64,000 bases of DNA from Ulota crispa (lineage: Eukaryota; Streptophyta; Bryopsida; Orthotrichales; Orthotrichaceae): positions 9,362,001-9,426,000 of the forward strand of contig OY987243.1 in NCBI GenBank assembly GCA_963920765.1, given 5' to 3'. The notes under the pieces are model-generated. The model was not told the DNA's origin, did no database searches, and saw nothing but the letters and a program-made list of their open reading frames with translations. Below are positions 12,201-23,239 of this stretch, piece after piece (within the stretch, counting starts at the first letter, position 1; each line of letters opens with the position of its first letter). The position numbers and the translations under genes were made by a program.

Positions 12201-12793
12201 ATATATCAACCCCGGTGTGCACATACCAATTCCCTTTTATAAACCCTCACCTTCTAAGAAGGATGATCGATATTAGTTTATTGCTGGCACATCTGATAGG
12301 CGGGCTGACAGGAGCCCCAAGGCAAGAAGTGGCAAAGCAAGGTAAATATGAGAGAACTTTCATTGCTTTGGGCATCTTGTGGCATGCATATTTTTTTTAC
12401 AGAACTGTTTGTATTGAACTATTTTACACCGCGTATACAGTAACTATATTAAAATCAAGGTTGCATACCATTTGCTTTTTCCGTATTATTTTCTTTTCAC
12501 CCGAAAGCACATTTCTACAAATTCAACATTGCTACAATACCAATTTGTACTACTACTATTCAATTCCAAAACAAAATATTAAGTGAAGTTAGCAACGGGT
12601 GTCATTCAGCAACATACACAAATGCCTGCAAAGCATGAGAATTTTAGTGGATGTTAACGTACCTAGGCTGATCCGAGATTGGAATTGAGCTTGGAACTGA
12701 GATTGAAACCGAGATTGGAACCATGAGCTTGTTGTTGTTAGTTGTATCAGAGGAACCAGCATCGCTACTTTTTGCTTGTGGATTCAAATCCAT
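9247..12793 (-). CDS. RING-CH (MARCH-like) zinc-finger membrane protein, copy A
   Basis: Four exons on the minus strand: 12793-12663, 11745-11650, 10741-10580 and 9625-9247. They join in frame to 255 aa with GT/AG borders. A RING-CH C4HC3 finger is complete: Cys75, Cys78, Cys96, Cys98, His106, Cys109, Cys126, Cys129. One transmembrane helix lies at about 213-237, near the C-terminus. The family works as membrane-bound E3 ubiquitin ligases; substrate and membrane are unknown here. The Met at 12793 is the start of the stretch best shared with copy B (MDLNPQAKSSDAG). Upstream bases are also similar and partly open, so an earlier start is possible. The last 18 or so residues after the helix are absent from copy B, and the final ones (CLNPKP) are translated from telomere-type repeat. 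Introns 2 and 3 hold transposon insertions that copy B lacks. Confidence 0.85.
10030..10339. mobile_element. TA-flanked foldback MITE in intron 3 of RING-CH copy A
   Basis: A 310-bp element with termini AGGTAGGAGGC and GCCTCCTACCT, and TA at 10028-10029 and 10340-10341. Copy B reads GCTCGACAAACTATGACTAG at the same place, with one TA (18712-18713). This is a clean empty site. Confidence 0.9.
10925..11359. mobile_element. MULE-like MITE with 9-bp duplication, intron 2 of RING-CH copy A
   Basis: A 435-bp foldback. The left end is GGCAAAATTACAAATAGGGG; the right end read inversely is GGGGAAATTATAGATAAGGG. The 9-bp TAAAAATTA is found directly outside both ends (10916-10924, 11360-11368). Nine-base duplications with G-rich termini are typical of Mutator-like elements. 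Copy B lacks the insert. Confidence 0.85.
12130..12240. repeat. Dispersed repeat, inverted relative to 12985-13085
   Basis: The core GTAGAAATCTAAAATTTACC is present here and, inverted, near 13032-13052. The outer ends (ATACCAATTCCC here, GGGATTGATATG there) also match. The pair faces inward around exon 1 of RING-CH copy A. It could be two insertions or one split element. Confidence 0.55.
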
Positions 12794-12984
12794 CTTCACT
12801 TTCAACTTCAAGAGTTGTGGAATGATGATCAGCAGCCCACCTCTGCAATTGACGCGCTTCTTGGACCTGCTGAGCAAAATCACAAAATCCTTAATCTGAC
12901 CATGAGGTGATAGATCCAAAATTAAGATTGTTTAAAAAATACAAAGTAAAGCTTGTTGCCAAAAAGCTAGCAATTATGTTTAGG

Positions 12985-13085
12985 GGATTGATATGTCTAC
13001 CACACCATTTCAGCTATTCTACCACACCCTTGGGGTAAATTTTAGATTTCTACACTAAAAGAAAACTGCGTTAGAATTCATAAAA
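12985..13085. repeat. Inverted partner of the 12130-12240 repeat
   Basis: Begins GGGATTGATATGTCTACCAC and contains GGGTAAATTTTAGATTTCTAC, the reverse complement of the 12160-12180 core. It lies just upstream of RING-CH copy A exon 1 and just before the assembly gap. Confidence 0.5.
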
Positions 13086-13169
13086 AATATAAGGTAGTTT
13101 ATGTTGAGTTCCATGTTTTCAATGCAAAAATTTGCATTGTGCAACAAAATTTTGTGTCGTAAACATGGA

Positions 13170-13369
13170 NNNNNNNNNNNNNNNNNNNNNNNNNNNNNNN
13201 NNNNNNNNNNNNNNNNNNNNNNNNNNNNNNNNNNNNNNNNNNNNNNNNNNNNNNNNNNNNNNNNNNNNNNNNNNNNNNNNNNNNNNNNNNNNNNNNNNNN
13301 NNNNNNNNNNNNNNNNNNNNNNNNNNNNNNNNNNNNNNNNNNNNNNNNNNNNNNNNNNNNNNNNNNNNN
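13170..13369. other. Assembly gap (200 N)
   Basis: Exactly 200 unknown bases, a usual placeholder size, so the true length is unknown. It lies in the upstream flank of RING-CH copy A, in a region of inserted repeats. Open frames running through it are artefacts. Confidence 0.97.
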
Positions 13370-14359
13370 ATTTTTGATTTTTTTTATAATTAACAAAATA
13401 ACATGGCACCAATGGTGCCACATCCAACTACGCATGTGCAAAGTTTGGTGAAATGTGCCCAAGGTTCCCATGCTTGGTAACTTAGGGCCTTATTGAGGGC
13501 CCAAATTTTTCCTAATGTTGGGGTAGCTCAAGGTTTGGAAAAATTCAAGAAAAAAATCTATAGGATTAGCCTTGTAACAAGCTATCATGGAACATTATTT
13601 TTGTGGAAAAAAGTATTTTAGAATATTTGGTATTAAAGGGCAAAGTTACAACTCAAAGGGACCCTGTTAACAACTCTAAACTAACCTTGAAACTTGTTTT
13701 TATGTGTTCCTATACCGGCACTCAATGGTCCCAATCCCAACCCTCTCAAAGTGGTTTAGCAACTAACATATGATAGGGTTTGCTTGTGCAAGCAACTTTC
13801 ACTACTCCACTTCGGATGCAAAAATATTTGGTGAAACCCTCAAATCTAGGATGCAGTTCAATGTGCCGATCGGGAATGGGTCTGTATATCTTTTATAGGA
13901 AAGCTTAGACTTGCATTCATTTGTTAGACTCTAATTATTATCAGTTGGCATGAAGTTCACGTAACACATGAAACAAAAAAATATGTTCTTAGATTATCTA
14001 ACAGCACTTAGAAGTATCAATAACAAATTGTACAAAAGCAAGCATGGCAAAGCATGGGGTTTTCTTACCTCTATCAGCTTCTCTCTGGCAAATGGATATA
14101 ACAACTTTACTCTAAAGCAAAGTAGCACAATACAAATAATTCATAATCCTAGAATCCCATCTTGTCTGAATGTTGGACCCGGATGGAAAAGTTCAGCGTT
14201 TTATATTTATACTAATAAGAACAAAAACTAAATTAGAAAGGTTTAGTTTGCTGATCTATCAACAAGGAATAAAATGTAAAACAAAAAGTAAAACTTTACT
14301 GATCTATTAATAAGAACAAAAAGTAAAAATCTGCTTGTACTTTGTTGTTGGTTGATTAA

Positions 14360-15076
14360 CCCCTAAAGGACCACTTGTCCCTATGGGGACAAATGGGATT
14401 TCAGGCACGTACTTATGGTTAAACTACTTTGTGTAATTTTTTGAAATTTTTGTGGAAGATGGGGAATTCAAAAATCTCTCTGGGCATTTGATTTTTACCT
14501 CATTCTAATATTTATTGAAGAAGTTAAAAATGAATTTTTGAGAATTTTAGTTTAGCGAGTAGCCCAAAAGCTTTTTTAAAAATTGTATTTTTTTAAAATA
14601 AAAATTTGAGGTTAGTTCTTTAAACTTACGTATATGCGGGGAGCTTTGAATTATTCAATTCTAATTGATGAGATAAAAGTTAGGAGAAGTTTTAGTTTGC
14701 TTGTAGGCATACTTTTGAGATTTTCCACACCTACCCGCAAACTAAAACTTCTCATAACTTTTATCTCATCAATTAGAATTGGATGATTCAATGCTTCCCA
14801 CATATGTAAGTCTAAAGAACTAACCTTAGATTTTTATCTTAAAAAAATACAATTTTTAAAGAAGTTTTTGGACTACCTGCCAAACTAAAATTCTCATAAA
14901 TTCATTTTTAACTTCTTCAATAAATGTTGGAATGAGTTAAAAATTAGATGACCACATAGATTTTTGAATTCCTCATCTTCTAGAAAAGTTTCAAAAAAAT
15001 AGACAAAGTAGTTTAGCTATAAGTACGTGCCCGAAATCCCATTTGTCCCCCGTTAGGACAAACGGTCCTTTAGGGG
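14360..15076. mobile_element. TTAA-flanked foldback element, 717 bp
   Basis: The left end CCCCTAAAGGACCACTTGTC faces a right end GGTCCTTTAGGGG. TTAA lies at 14356-14359 and 15077-15080. The arms fold on each other for almost the full length, with the turn near 14715. Copy B reads GTTGGTTAGTTTTACATCG at the same place (21434-21452), without the element. TTAA duplication and CCC termini resemble piggyBac target use. No transposase is encoded. Confidence 0.85.
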
Positions 15077-15080
15077 TTAA

Positions 15081-16581
15081 ATCTCCTACCACATTAATAA
15101 GCCAACTAGGAGTCTTTGAATTCAAATAGAAACTAGAATCTCCAAATTTGGTCTCTTGGCCATTTGATAACCAGAATTGGGTGGGTGTGTTAATCCATTG
15201 AAGGCTAAAAAAAATACAACAACACACTTTAAAGCAAGCATGCATTTCACATGGTGGTACTTTTGTGTTTTCTAAATTGATTATATTTTCCTATTCATTT
15301 ACAAAGAGATCAAAAGTGATGCTTCTGTCCCAAACTAGATGGTTCACAAGAGGGTGATTTCTTTCAAGTTTGGAATCTCCACCGAGCTAACTAATTACAT
15401 TGCACTCATGATGTGTATCAAATTGGAAGTGAGCAGTTCATTTTGTTGCTATTAGTCATTGTTTAAGGTACCCAAAGGATATTTTTTTAAGTTCAAATCT
15501 TTCTTAATATATATTTTTGATTACAATTGATACTTATACTGCTTTCTAGTTACATTGACATTACTCACTTTAGATATTTGGCATGATCTTTATGAACTCT
15601 ATCATTTGTTATTAGATTACGTCTTTCTAGAAATATTGTCCAAATTTTTTTTTTGTTGAGTTTATTTAGGTATTCACTTCTTTTTAGATTTTTAGGTTGT
15701 TTTCTTTTAAGGATATGAAACATCGCAATTTTCATGTCATTCTCCAAATCTTAAAAATCATTCAAGATGATCCTCCAACTTATTTGTGAAGTGTTTACAA
15801 TTGCAATTTGTTTAATAATCATGACCTTAGAATTATTAGGAAAATTGTGTATTTGTTGTCAACAAAAAAGGAATGTTGAACCTAAAAAAAGCATCAATAT
15901 CATTCTTTTGTCCAAATTTGGAGGTTGTTACCCAAAGTTGAAGATTGATATTCCTATTGGTATTTCAAAAAAATCACAATATTATAAAATCTAATGCTTA
16001 TTCCTAACTAGGATCTATATATACCATGTTCAAGTAAATTAGAACTTATACAATTTATTGTATAGATTTACATGTAGAATAATTTCATTTGTGACAGCAA
16101 GTTAAAATGTGATAATATGTGCTCAATTTACATTTGCAAAATGTTTCTGAATTGGAAATTTCAAACCAATTAGTTGTTCACTCAACTTCACTGAAACAAA
16201 TCTCAAACTTGATCAGCTTTATTGAGTTCTCACTAATGTCACCGTCTAAACAAAAATCAGTTGAAACTTAAAACAATGTTGAATCTTCAAACAAATAAAA
16301 GAAACACTTCTTTAATGTCACTGAAACACATCAACTCGATAAACTCGACAAATACAAAGCCGTAAATTCGACTACTCATAAAAAGGGAATTAAGGAAGTA
16401 TTTTCCATTTAGGTTCTATTGATGTTCCATTTAGATTCTTATCACCAAGCTCGTGTGTCTTAATTAAATTGCCCCACCAAAACCTTTTATTTTGTAAATT
16501 TGACCCTTGCAATTAGAACTGCCAATCTTCTTAGTTCTCTGAAGAAGAAGTGGTGGCCAAGGTTCAACATTTGTAGTAGTA
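15081..16581. other. Spacer between duplicate copies, nothing recognised
   Basis: The first few hundred bases continue the flank shared with 21448-21540 (AACTAGGAGTCTTTGAATTC against AATTGGGAGTTCTTTGAGTC). The rest is AT-rich and holds no supported gene or element. Confidence 0.5.
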
Positions 16582-16590
16582 TTTAATTAA

Positions 16591-17137
16591 GGGAAATTAT
16601 CAAAAAAACCCCAAAATCCTTTCAAAACATCAAATATACTCCTATATTTTATGAGATATCAAAAATATCCTTGGCTTTATGAAGGAATACCAATTATACT
16701 TCTAGTTGTTTGGGACCCTCAACTATGATGAAACATCAAATATACCCTTATATTATTTGAGTTATAAAAAATACCCCTAATTCTCTTGTGACTCTTTTGG
16801 CAAATTTTTGTAAATATTTGGATGATAATGGAAAGTACAAAAATTAAATGCAAGTTGAATGCAAGCCAAATCTTGGAAGCAATTGCAAGCTCTTTAAGCT
16901 CTATGTAGGGTGTTTGCTTGTAAGTTCATTGTGATCAAAGCCATTGCAATGATTACATTCTAATTTTTGTTGTCATTTTGATATTTAAAAACAATTATCA
17001 CAAAGAGGCACAAAAATTAGGGGTATAATTGATTTTCTTAAACAAAACCAAGGGTATTTTTTATGTTTATGTTTCAAGTAATATATGAGTATATTTGATA
17101 TTTTGAAAGAATTGAGGGGTATTTTTTATATTTTCCT
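16591..17137. mobile_element. MULE-like foldback element, 547 bp
   Basis: GGGAAATTATCAAAAAAACC at the left faces an inverted match at the right (GGGGTATTTTTTATATTTTCC). TTTAATTAA flanks both sides (16582-16590, 17138-17146), a 9-bp direct repeat. Interior is AT-rich and non-coding. Related in style to the elements at 10925 and 48966. Confidence 0.75.
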
Positions 17138-17383
17138 TTTAATTAACTAAAGACCATCCAATCAATCAAATTCGGTTGCAAGCTTCTTATACAAACCCAT
17201 AACTCACTCCTACTATACTAATCTTATATGTATACAAATATTATTGAAATCTTCATAACCTTAACAAGCACGTGATCAAAGTAATCATGAGAAAGGGGGG
17301 AAGTGCAAGCCCTCAATTCTTGCGCAAGGGTCAAAACTGAGCTACAATGCTGCACTTTCAGGGATAAATTACCTCTAAACTTA

Positions 17384-17856
17384 TGCCCGGTTCCCACTAG
17401 TGATTTGTTAATAGCAATTTTAAAACGTAGGAGAGTGCACTGTTCTCTGGTAATCAGGTTCTGAAAGTTCTTTTTATCCGAATGACCCGGTCAGGTTTTT
17501 AGTAGGTAGGTAAGTACATAGTGTTTAGACTATTTTATTTTTTTTAAATATTGTGATAAGCACTCTTTTGTAAAAGAAGCCATGAGCCACCCTTTCAAAA
17601 TATCATGTCTATGGCTCCGCATAACACTCAAATGTACATTTCAATCAAGAATTTGAAGTGCAAAAAAATAAGTAAAAATCTCGAAAATCATGGGTGCTTA
17701 TCTGCCAGCTCTTGCAAATAATGATATTATGAACCTGGCAACAACCCTGCCATGTAGGACTGGACACTAAAACAAGACGTCAGTGGGAACACACCGCACT
17801 TAAACTAGCTTATGACCGGTCTTTCTAAAAACCAAAGTACATGTGGGAACCGGGCA
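17384..17856. mobile_element. PIF/Harbinger-like MITE, 473 bp
   Basis: Termini TGCCCGGTTCCCAC and GTGGGAACCGGGCA are perfect inverted repeats. TTA lies directly outside both (17381-17383, 17857-17859). A 3-bp TTA/TAA duplication is the mark of PIF/Harbinger (Tourist) elements. The corresponding place in copy A (near 7690) has different sequence. Confidence 0.8.
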
Positions 17857-17991
17857 TTATAAACAAACTCACCAAGTCTAAGCCAGAAGGCCCCTTTGGA
17901 GCCACCGAAATTCTAAGGAGCACCCCGATGAAAGCCCTCATAAGATTAGGGTTTAGGGTTTAGGCATAACAATCCACGACCACCGTCCACT

Positions 17992-20370
17992 TCAACGGAA
18001 TGCATTTTTCCCGAAAAAGACGAGAACGAGGGTCAAATATAAAACCGCAGCAATTGCCGCAGCACCAAGCACCACGAACACTGCTACTCGGTGACAAGCA
18101 GATGCTGGCCTACGCCCAGGTTGTGCATCCACGAACATCTGGCGCAATATGAACTGCCGGGGATGTGTTTTCTGTATAAGGTTGACGAGCTCGTGGTATG
18201 TCGCCGCGCTCTCCAGGTCGACATGAGGAGCATACGGAGCCAATTCCGATGCCAATGCTTTGAGGAGAATGTCACGCCCCTGGTTCTCATGATCGGTCAC
18301 TGCTTGCTCCACTATCAGCTGCGTCGCCGGATGCAGGACGGTACTGCAACGCCCACCAAAAGATTTAGACTAATAATCAAAAAATCAAATTGTGGGGGAA
18401 ACCCACCTTATTTGAAGCACCTTATGTCATCAAGTAAAAAAAGATGTAATTTTATAGATATCTGTTTCGTCTGATATTTGTGGCTGTATTGAACCTGTAT
18501 GGTCAAAAGAGTGTGATGGATGTTTCAATTCTCAAATGCCATAGTTGCCCTCAAAATGCACTAGAATGTTTCAATTGTGAGACGCTGTGCCACTGTAGTG
18601 CAAGCTCTAAAAAACTGGACCTGATTTAGCTCTGGAATTCCAGTGGGATTGTTATTGGGTATAAGTTATGCATATCAGATTTTGCAGCTTAAGTGCATAA
18701 GCTCGACAAACTATGACTAGTATCATTGACACCCTAAACCCCTAAAACACTATACCCTACAACCCTAAATCCCTTCATCCCTATAACCCTTAAACCCTAC
18801 ACTCTTAAACCCTACACCCTTAAACTGTAAAACATGTTGTTAAGGCTGCCAAGATGGGAGTGAATTTTTGCCAATTTTTATGGACGTATTGATTTTGTTT
18901 GACTTGTCAACCACCACTAAATCAGCACTTTTCGTATAAAAATGTACTATATTGAAATCAATGAACATCTGACTAAACCATGTACATTAGGTGTGCAAGG
19001 TGAAGAAATCCACAGTAAGGGCACTCACTTGCATAGTTCGCACTTGAAGCGATAATCTAGAATCATTCTCAACCCGTACCACTTGAGGATGCAATTTCTG
19101 TGCATCCTGCTCATGTGACCTTTACAGTTGCAACGCAGCTCAATCAGATCATCATGGTCGCCTTCTTCTTCTGCATCAACACAAATCCTGTCATGCAGAA
19201 TAGCTTGTGAGTGGAGTTCATCAAAGTCCAAAACCCAACATTCAAAACTTGTGACAAACAAATTAGATACGTGAAATGATTGCCATTGTGCAAAAGAAGG
19301 ACTCTTGGCAATTTTGTTGATATGATGCACCCAGAACATCATTGTACATGTAATAAAAGTTGATTTCATGTTTGCTAATTTGGGGTGTTTTGGATATTAG
19401 AAGTTGTGACATTCAAGTGCAGAAAGCTTTGGAAAAACTAGGACACTTCCAAAGCTCTAACAGGACAAGATTTCGGTTGAGTGACTTGAAACCGAGCCAG
19501 TTTTGCAGATTCCGCCAATTGACTTCTTAACAAACATAATATACTCGAGAATACAAGAAAAATATTGCGAAGATCACAAGGTCCACCGACTTGTGTGGAA
19601 ATCTCACCTAAGTCAGGAATTCATATGTGAGAGAAAGAAAACCTAAAACTTAAAAACTTAATGATTCTGCTAGCTAGTTGGATTGCATAAGATTGTTGAT
19701 TCTTACCTGCAGAAATGAGGCTCCGGAATAGTTATGGTATGACCCGAGTTCTTCCCTGTCTCAATCTGCCGACCATCACTGCCATCATGCAAAAGATTCC
19801 AGCTTGTAAGTACAACAATTGCACTTTGAAATCATCATTGCAACTTCAGCATTAAAAAAACATGTGCATTATGATGGATCTGTCTACACAACAAAAGTTA
19901 AGTTAACTTTTGCCATCACATAATTCCTCCTTCGAGCTTTTACACGTGCACAATTGCTCTTGATTTGGAAACTCAGCAGTGTGTGTCAGTATGTTTATTT
20001 AGCTTAATTTGCAGCTACTTCTAACTGTTTATATGGCTACATTTTCAACAGATTGGCACTTTTCACGAATCTCATTTCGCTATCTCGTGCTACTTTCTTT
20101 TCACCCAAAAAGCACCTTTCTACAAACTCAACGTTACTACAACACCAATTTGTACTATTATTCAATTCCAAGACAGAATACTAAGTAAAGCTGCTAATGA
20201 AAGCTGTCGTTCAGCAATATATACAAATGCATGTAAAGCATGAGGATTTCAGTGGATGTTACGTACCCAGGCTGATCCGAGACTGGAACCATGAGCTCGT
20301 TGCTTTCACCGGCTTCACCGGTATCAGAGGGACCAGCGTCGCTGCTTTTCGCTTGTGGATTCAAGTCCAT
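17992..20370 (-). CDS. RING-CH (MARCH-like) zinc-finger membrane protein, copy B
   Basis: Four exons on the minus strand: 20370-20267, 19802-19707, 19187-19029 and 18343-17992. They join in frame to 236 aa with GT/AG borders at the same codon positions as copy A. The RING-CH finger is intact: Cys66, Cys69, Cys86, Cys88, His96, Cys99, Cys116, Cys119. One transmembrane helix lies at about 206-230, and only about six residues follow it before the stop. Predicted role is a membrane-anchored E3 ubiquitin ligase, from the family; the substrate is unknown. Both copies keep all metal ligands and frames, so both look functional. The acidic linker between Cys69 and Cys86 is one codon shorter than in copy A. 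Introns are shorter because the insertions of copy A are missing. Confidence 0.85.
18720..18835. repeat. Degenerate telomere-like CCCTAAA tract in intron 3 of RING-CH copy B
   Basis: Repeated variants of CCCTAAAC, CCCTACAC and CCCTTAAA. Copy A has a more decayed version at about 10366-10435, so the tract predates the duplication. Confidence 0.65.
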
Positions 20371-20626
20371 CTTCCCTTTCAACTTCAGGAGTTCTGAAAT
20401 GACCAGCCGCCCACCTCTGCAACTGACAAACTCCTGCTGCACATAGAAACATAAACATTAAATCTTTAATCTGACCACAAGGTGATAGATCCGGAACATA
20501 TATTATAGCTTGTTTAAAAAGTGAAAAATTAACCTTGTTGCCGAAAAGCTAGCAACCGGGTTCATACTCATTAGTCTACCATTAAGTTAGGATTTAGGAA
20601 GTATTGATCTATACAGAAAAGCTTAC

Positions 20627-20892
20627 AACGCCATATTTGTTAATTGGAACCTATGTTGAATTTGGGACTTCTGAAGGTTTAAGGTGATCACCTTAAATCC
20701 GCTCTAAGTTTAAGCAACATTTTTTGGGTACATGTGCCCTCACTTGAGAGGAGGAATTTGCATTTGCAAAGGGAAAAATCTTAGTGGCTCAGATCGAATC
20801 TGATACCTTTGGATATGGTTTGAGGTAACTTTTTGGGTTTAAGGTGAAGTTCAATTTGGGAACTGCGTTTTCCCAATTTAACGAATATGGCA
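20627..20892. repeat. Foldback element, AACGCCATATT termini
   Basis: AACGCCATATTTGTTAATTGG at the left (shown from its first base at 20627) faces CAATTTAACGAATATGGC at the right. The interior shares GGTTTAAGGTGATCACCTTA with 54747-55011 and a related stretch with 45896-46155, so it is a dispersed family. It lies upstream of RING-CH copy B. No coding sequence. Confidence 0.65.
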
Positions 20893-21684
20893 TTTTAGAC
20901 TTGCAGTGAGTTGTAAGACTATAACAATTATAAGTTGGCATGAAGTGCACGTAACACATGAAACAAATCTCTTCGTTCCTAGATTATCTAGCAGGAGTAC
21001 AACAGCAAATTGCACAAAAGCAAGCATGGCAAAGCATGGGGTTTTCTTATCTCGATCGGCTTCTCCCGGGCAGACAGGAATAACAACTTTAATGGAAAGC
21101 AAAGCAGCACAAGACAAATGAATCATAAGCGCCCTTTGGGATGGGTTTTATAGAGCTGAATTATGATAGCAAGGGAGAGCTTCAAGACTCACCGCCGAGG
21201 CATGCATGAGCCTCGGTAGCCTCGGTAGTGCGCTCGTGATGGAGTCAATTGGGACCGAGGTAGACGAAGGTGCATTTTCTTAAGCAAGCACACGGTTTCC
21301 TAGAATCCCATCTCGTCTGAAGGTTGGACCCCAACGTAAAAGTTCAAAGTTTTATACTAACAAGAACAGAAAGTAAGAGTTTACTGATCATTCTATAACA
21401 AGAATTAAAGTAAAAATATGCCTGTATTTTGTAGTTGGTTAGTTTTACATCGTACCACCCCTAATAATCCAATTGGGAGTTCTTTGAGTCCAAGTAGACA
21501 CTAGAATGTCCAAATTTGGCATATTTGGGCATTTTGGGGTAACTTTTTTTTTAAACTCTTTGTGTTTTCTCAAACTGAAACTTCTGAAAATTTCCACTCC
21601 AAGTCCCCAGTCCACAATCAATGAGGTAATGGATAATGGAAAAGGTGGGGGCAGACCGCAGACTTACTAAAGAAAATCACCTCT

Positions 21685-22002
21685 AACGCGTTATTCGTTA
21701 ATTTGGGACAACGAGGGGTCTCATTTTGTACTCACCTAAATCTGAGATTGTCACCTAAATTATGTGGAACCATATTTGTTAAATTTAGGAGGCCTCCTGA
21801 AACCTACTTAATGAACTTTTTGTCCAAAATTTCAGATGTTAATGAATTTTTTATCCAAAAAGAGCGTCTTTTTGGAAGATGTATATCTCATTTCATTAGA
21901 AAACAGTCAATAGATTCCCAGTTCAATAAACATGGCGTTCTCTTCCAAAAAAGCCAGAAGTCCCACTTTGTAAGCTTTGTCCCAAATTAACAAATAACCC
22001 GT
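21685..22002. repeat. Foldback element related to the AACGCCATATT family
   Basis: ACGCGTTATTCGTTAATTTG at the left faces CAAATTAACAAATAACCCGTT at the right. The interior differs from other members. The 95-codon open frame inside has no recognisable domain. Confidence 0.5.
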
Positions 22003-22364
22003 TCTCTAGAATTTGGGTCGTAAGTGTATAATTGGTAGTCTTAATCCCTAAATGCTCAAGGCACCCAATTTGGGTGTTTAGGAAACTTTGAAACCTTGTT
22101 GAAGCTAGAGATTTGACTGTTTCAAGGTTTTTTCTTTTTGGAAAAATTAAGAGCTGAAGTTAGCTTCATTATTCAATTTTAATGTCCTTTATATCTTATT
22201 TCAATTTATTTGTTGGAAGCTAAACTACATGGATATCTCTTGCAGCGTACCAAAAAGTGTGATGAAATAGTGTCACTAGAGAGCCTATGACAAGCTGTTG
22301 CATTGGAAAGATGGGCAATAAATTGCAAATAAATTGACGATTTCCCTTGGGCACTAAAGGCTCT

Positions 22365-22510
22365 TATAATGCCATATTCATTAAATTGGGAAAACCAGAT
22401 TCCCAAGTTGTACTCACCTTACATGGTTACACCTAGAGCTTGGTTTAAGGTGGTCACCTTAAACTCCCAAAATCAAGGTTTCTTCCCAAATTAACAAATA
22501 TGGCAACGCC
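22365..22510. repeat. Short foldback element, ATGCCATATTCATTAAATTG terminus
   Basis: The left end faces CCCAAATTAACAAATATGGC at the right. About 145 bp; it appears to be a short internal-deletion member of the AACGCCATATT family. It lies within a wider mosaic that starts near 22035 with a decayed TTAA-type end (TTAATCCCTAAATGCTCAAGG). Confidence 0.5.
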
Positions 22511-23033
22511 CAATCAACCATTTTTAGGTCATTGCCCATTTTTTTTAGGCTGCCTAAGACAAAAAAATTCAATTTTCAATTTATTTTTATTTTTATTTTT
22601 ATTTTTTTTGTGATAGAAAATCAAGTCTAATTTCTAACTTAGCTTGAATCATGTTAAACTCCACCAAGGAGAATTTTTCAAAGACAAACACTTCAATATT
22701 TGCTAGTATTGTAAAATTTACTATTTCGGGAAACTAATAATGTTCTCTCCTTTCAAAAGATTGCATTTTTGAAGTTTAGGATAGAATGTATGTTTTTAAC
22801 CAATCAAACCAAATTTTGTAATATTTCAATAGAATTTATAATTTTGGTGAATATTAAATGGTAAATGTTTCTAAATTTGTTACATAAAAATCCAAAACTT
22901 TTTTTGACTATTTGACCATATGGATAATTACTGAAAATTATGATTCTCATTTTCTCTTTTGAAGCAAACTTCATCAAAGCTACAAAAGTACCATTTTATA
23001 ACACATCTATGTTTTGCCCTTACCCCCTTGGGT

Positions 23034-23233
23034 CTTTAGGGGTTAATATATGAAAAGTCTTTAGGGGTTAATATATGAAAAGTCTTTAGGGGTTAATATA
23101 TGAAAAGTCTTTAGGGGTTAATATACTAAAAGTCTTTAGGGGTTAATATACTAAAAGTCTTTAGGGGTTAATATACTAAAAGTCTTTAGGGGTTAATATA
23201 CTAAAAGTCTTTAGGGGTTAATATACTAAAAAC
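23034..23233. repeat. 25-bp tandem array of a TTAA-element end, eight units
   Basis: Eight units start at 23034, 23059, 23084, 23109, 23134, 23159, 23184 and 23209. Each begins CTTTAGGGGTTAATATA. The first three continue TGAAAAGT; later ones continue CTAAAAGT. The unit core equals the right end plus target site of the TTAA elements elsewhere in the window. The array is directly preceded by CCCCCTTGGGT, also typical of that end. Confidence 0.9.
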
Positions 23234-23239
23234 TTGTCA

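Larger units (their letters stand above)
7497..14345. repeat. Copy A of a tandem segmental duplication
   Basis: This block aligns with 17191-21442 in the same orientation. It covers downstream flank, four RING-CH exons, introns and about 1.2 kb of upstream flank. Clear anchors are AGCACGTGATCAA near 7578 and 17268, and CATGGCAAAGCATGGGGTTT near 14042 and 21027. Copy A is longer mainly because extra mobile elements lie in it. Confidence 0.85.
17191..21442. repeat. Copy B of the tandem segmental duplication
   Basis: The direct-orientation partner of 7497-14345. It is shorter and carries fewer insertions, so it serves as the empty-site reference. Its own unique insertion is the element at 17384-17856. 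Confidence 0.85.

Noticed and set aside
13055..13471. Open frames spanning the N run
   Set aside because: They exist only because unknown bases contain no stop codons.
18091..18474. A plus-strand open frame of 127 codons
   Set aside because: Antisense to RING-CH copy B exon 4.
23034..23233. CRISPR-like array
   Set aside because: Units are contiguous without spacers, and the sequence is eukaryotic; it is a simple tandem repeat.
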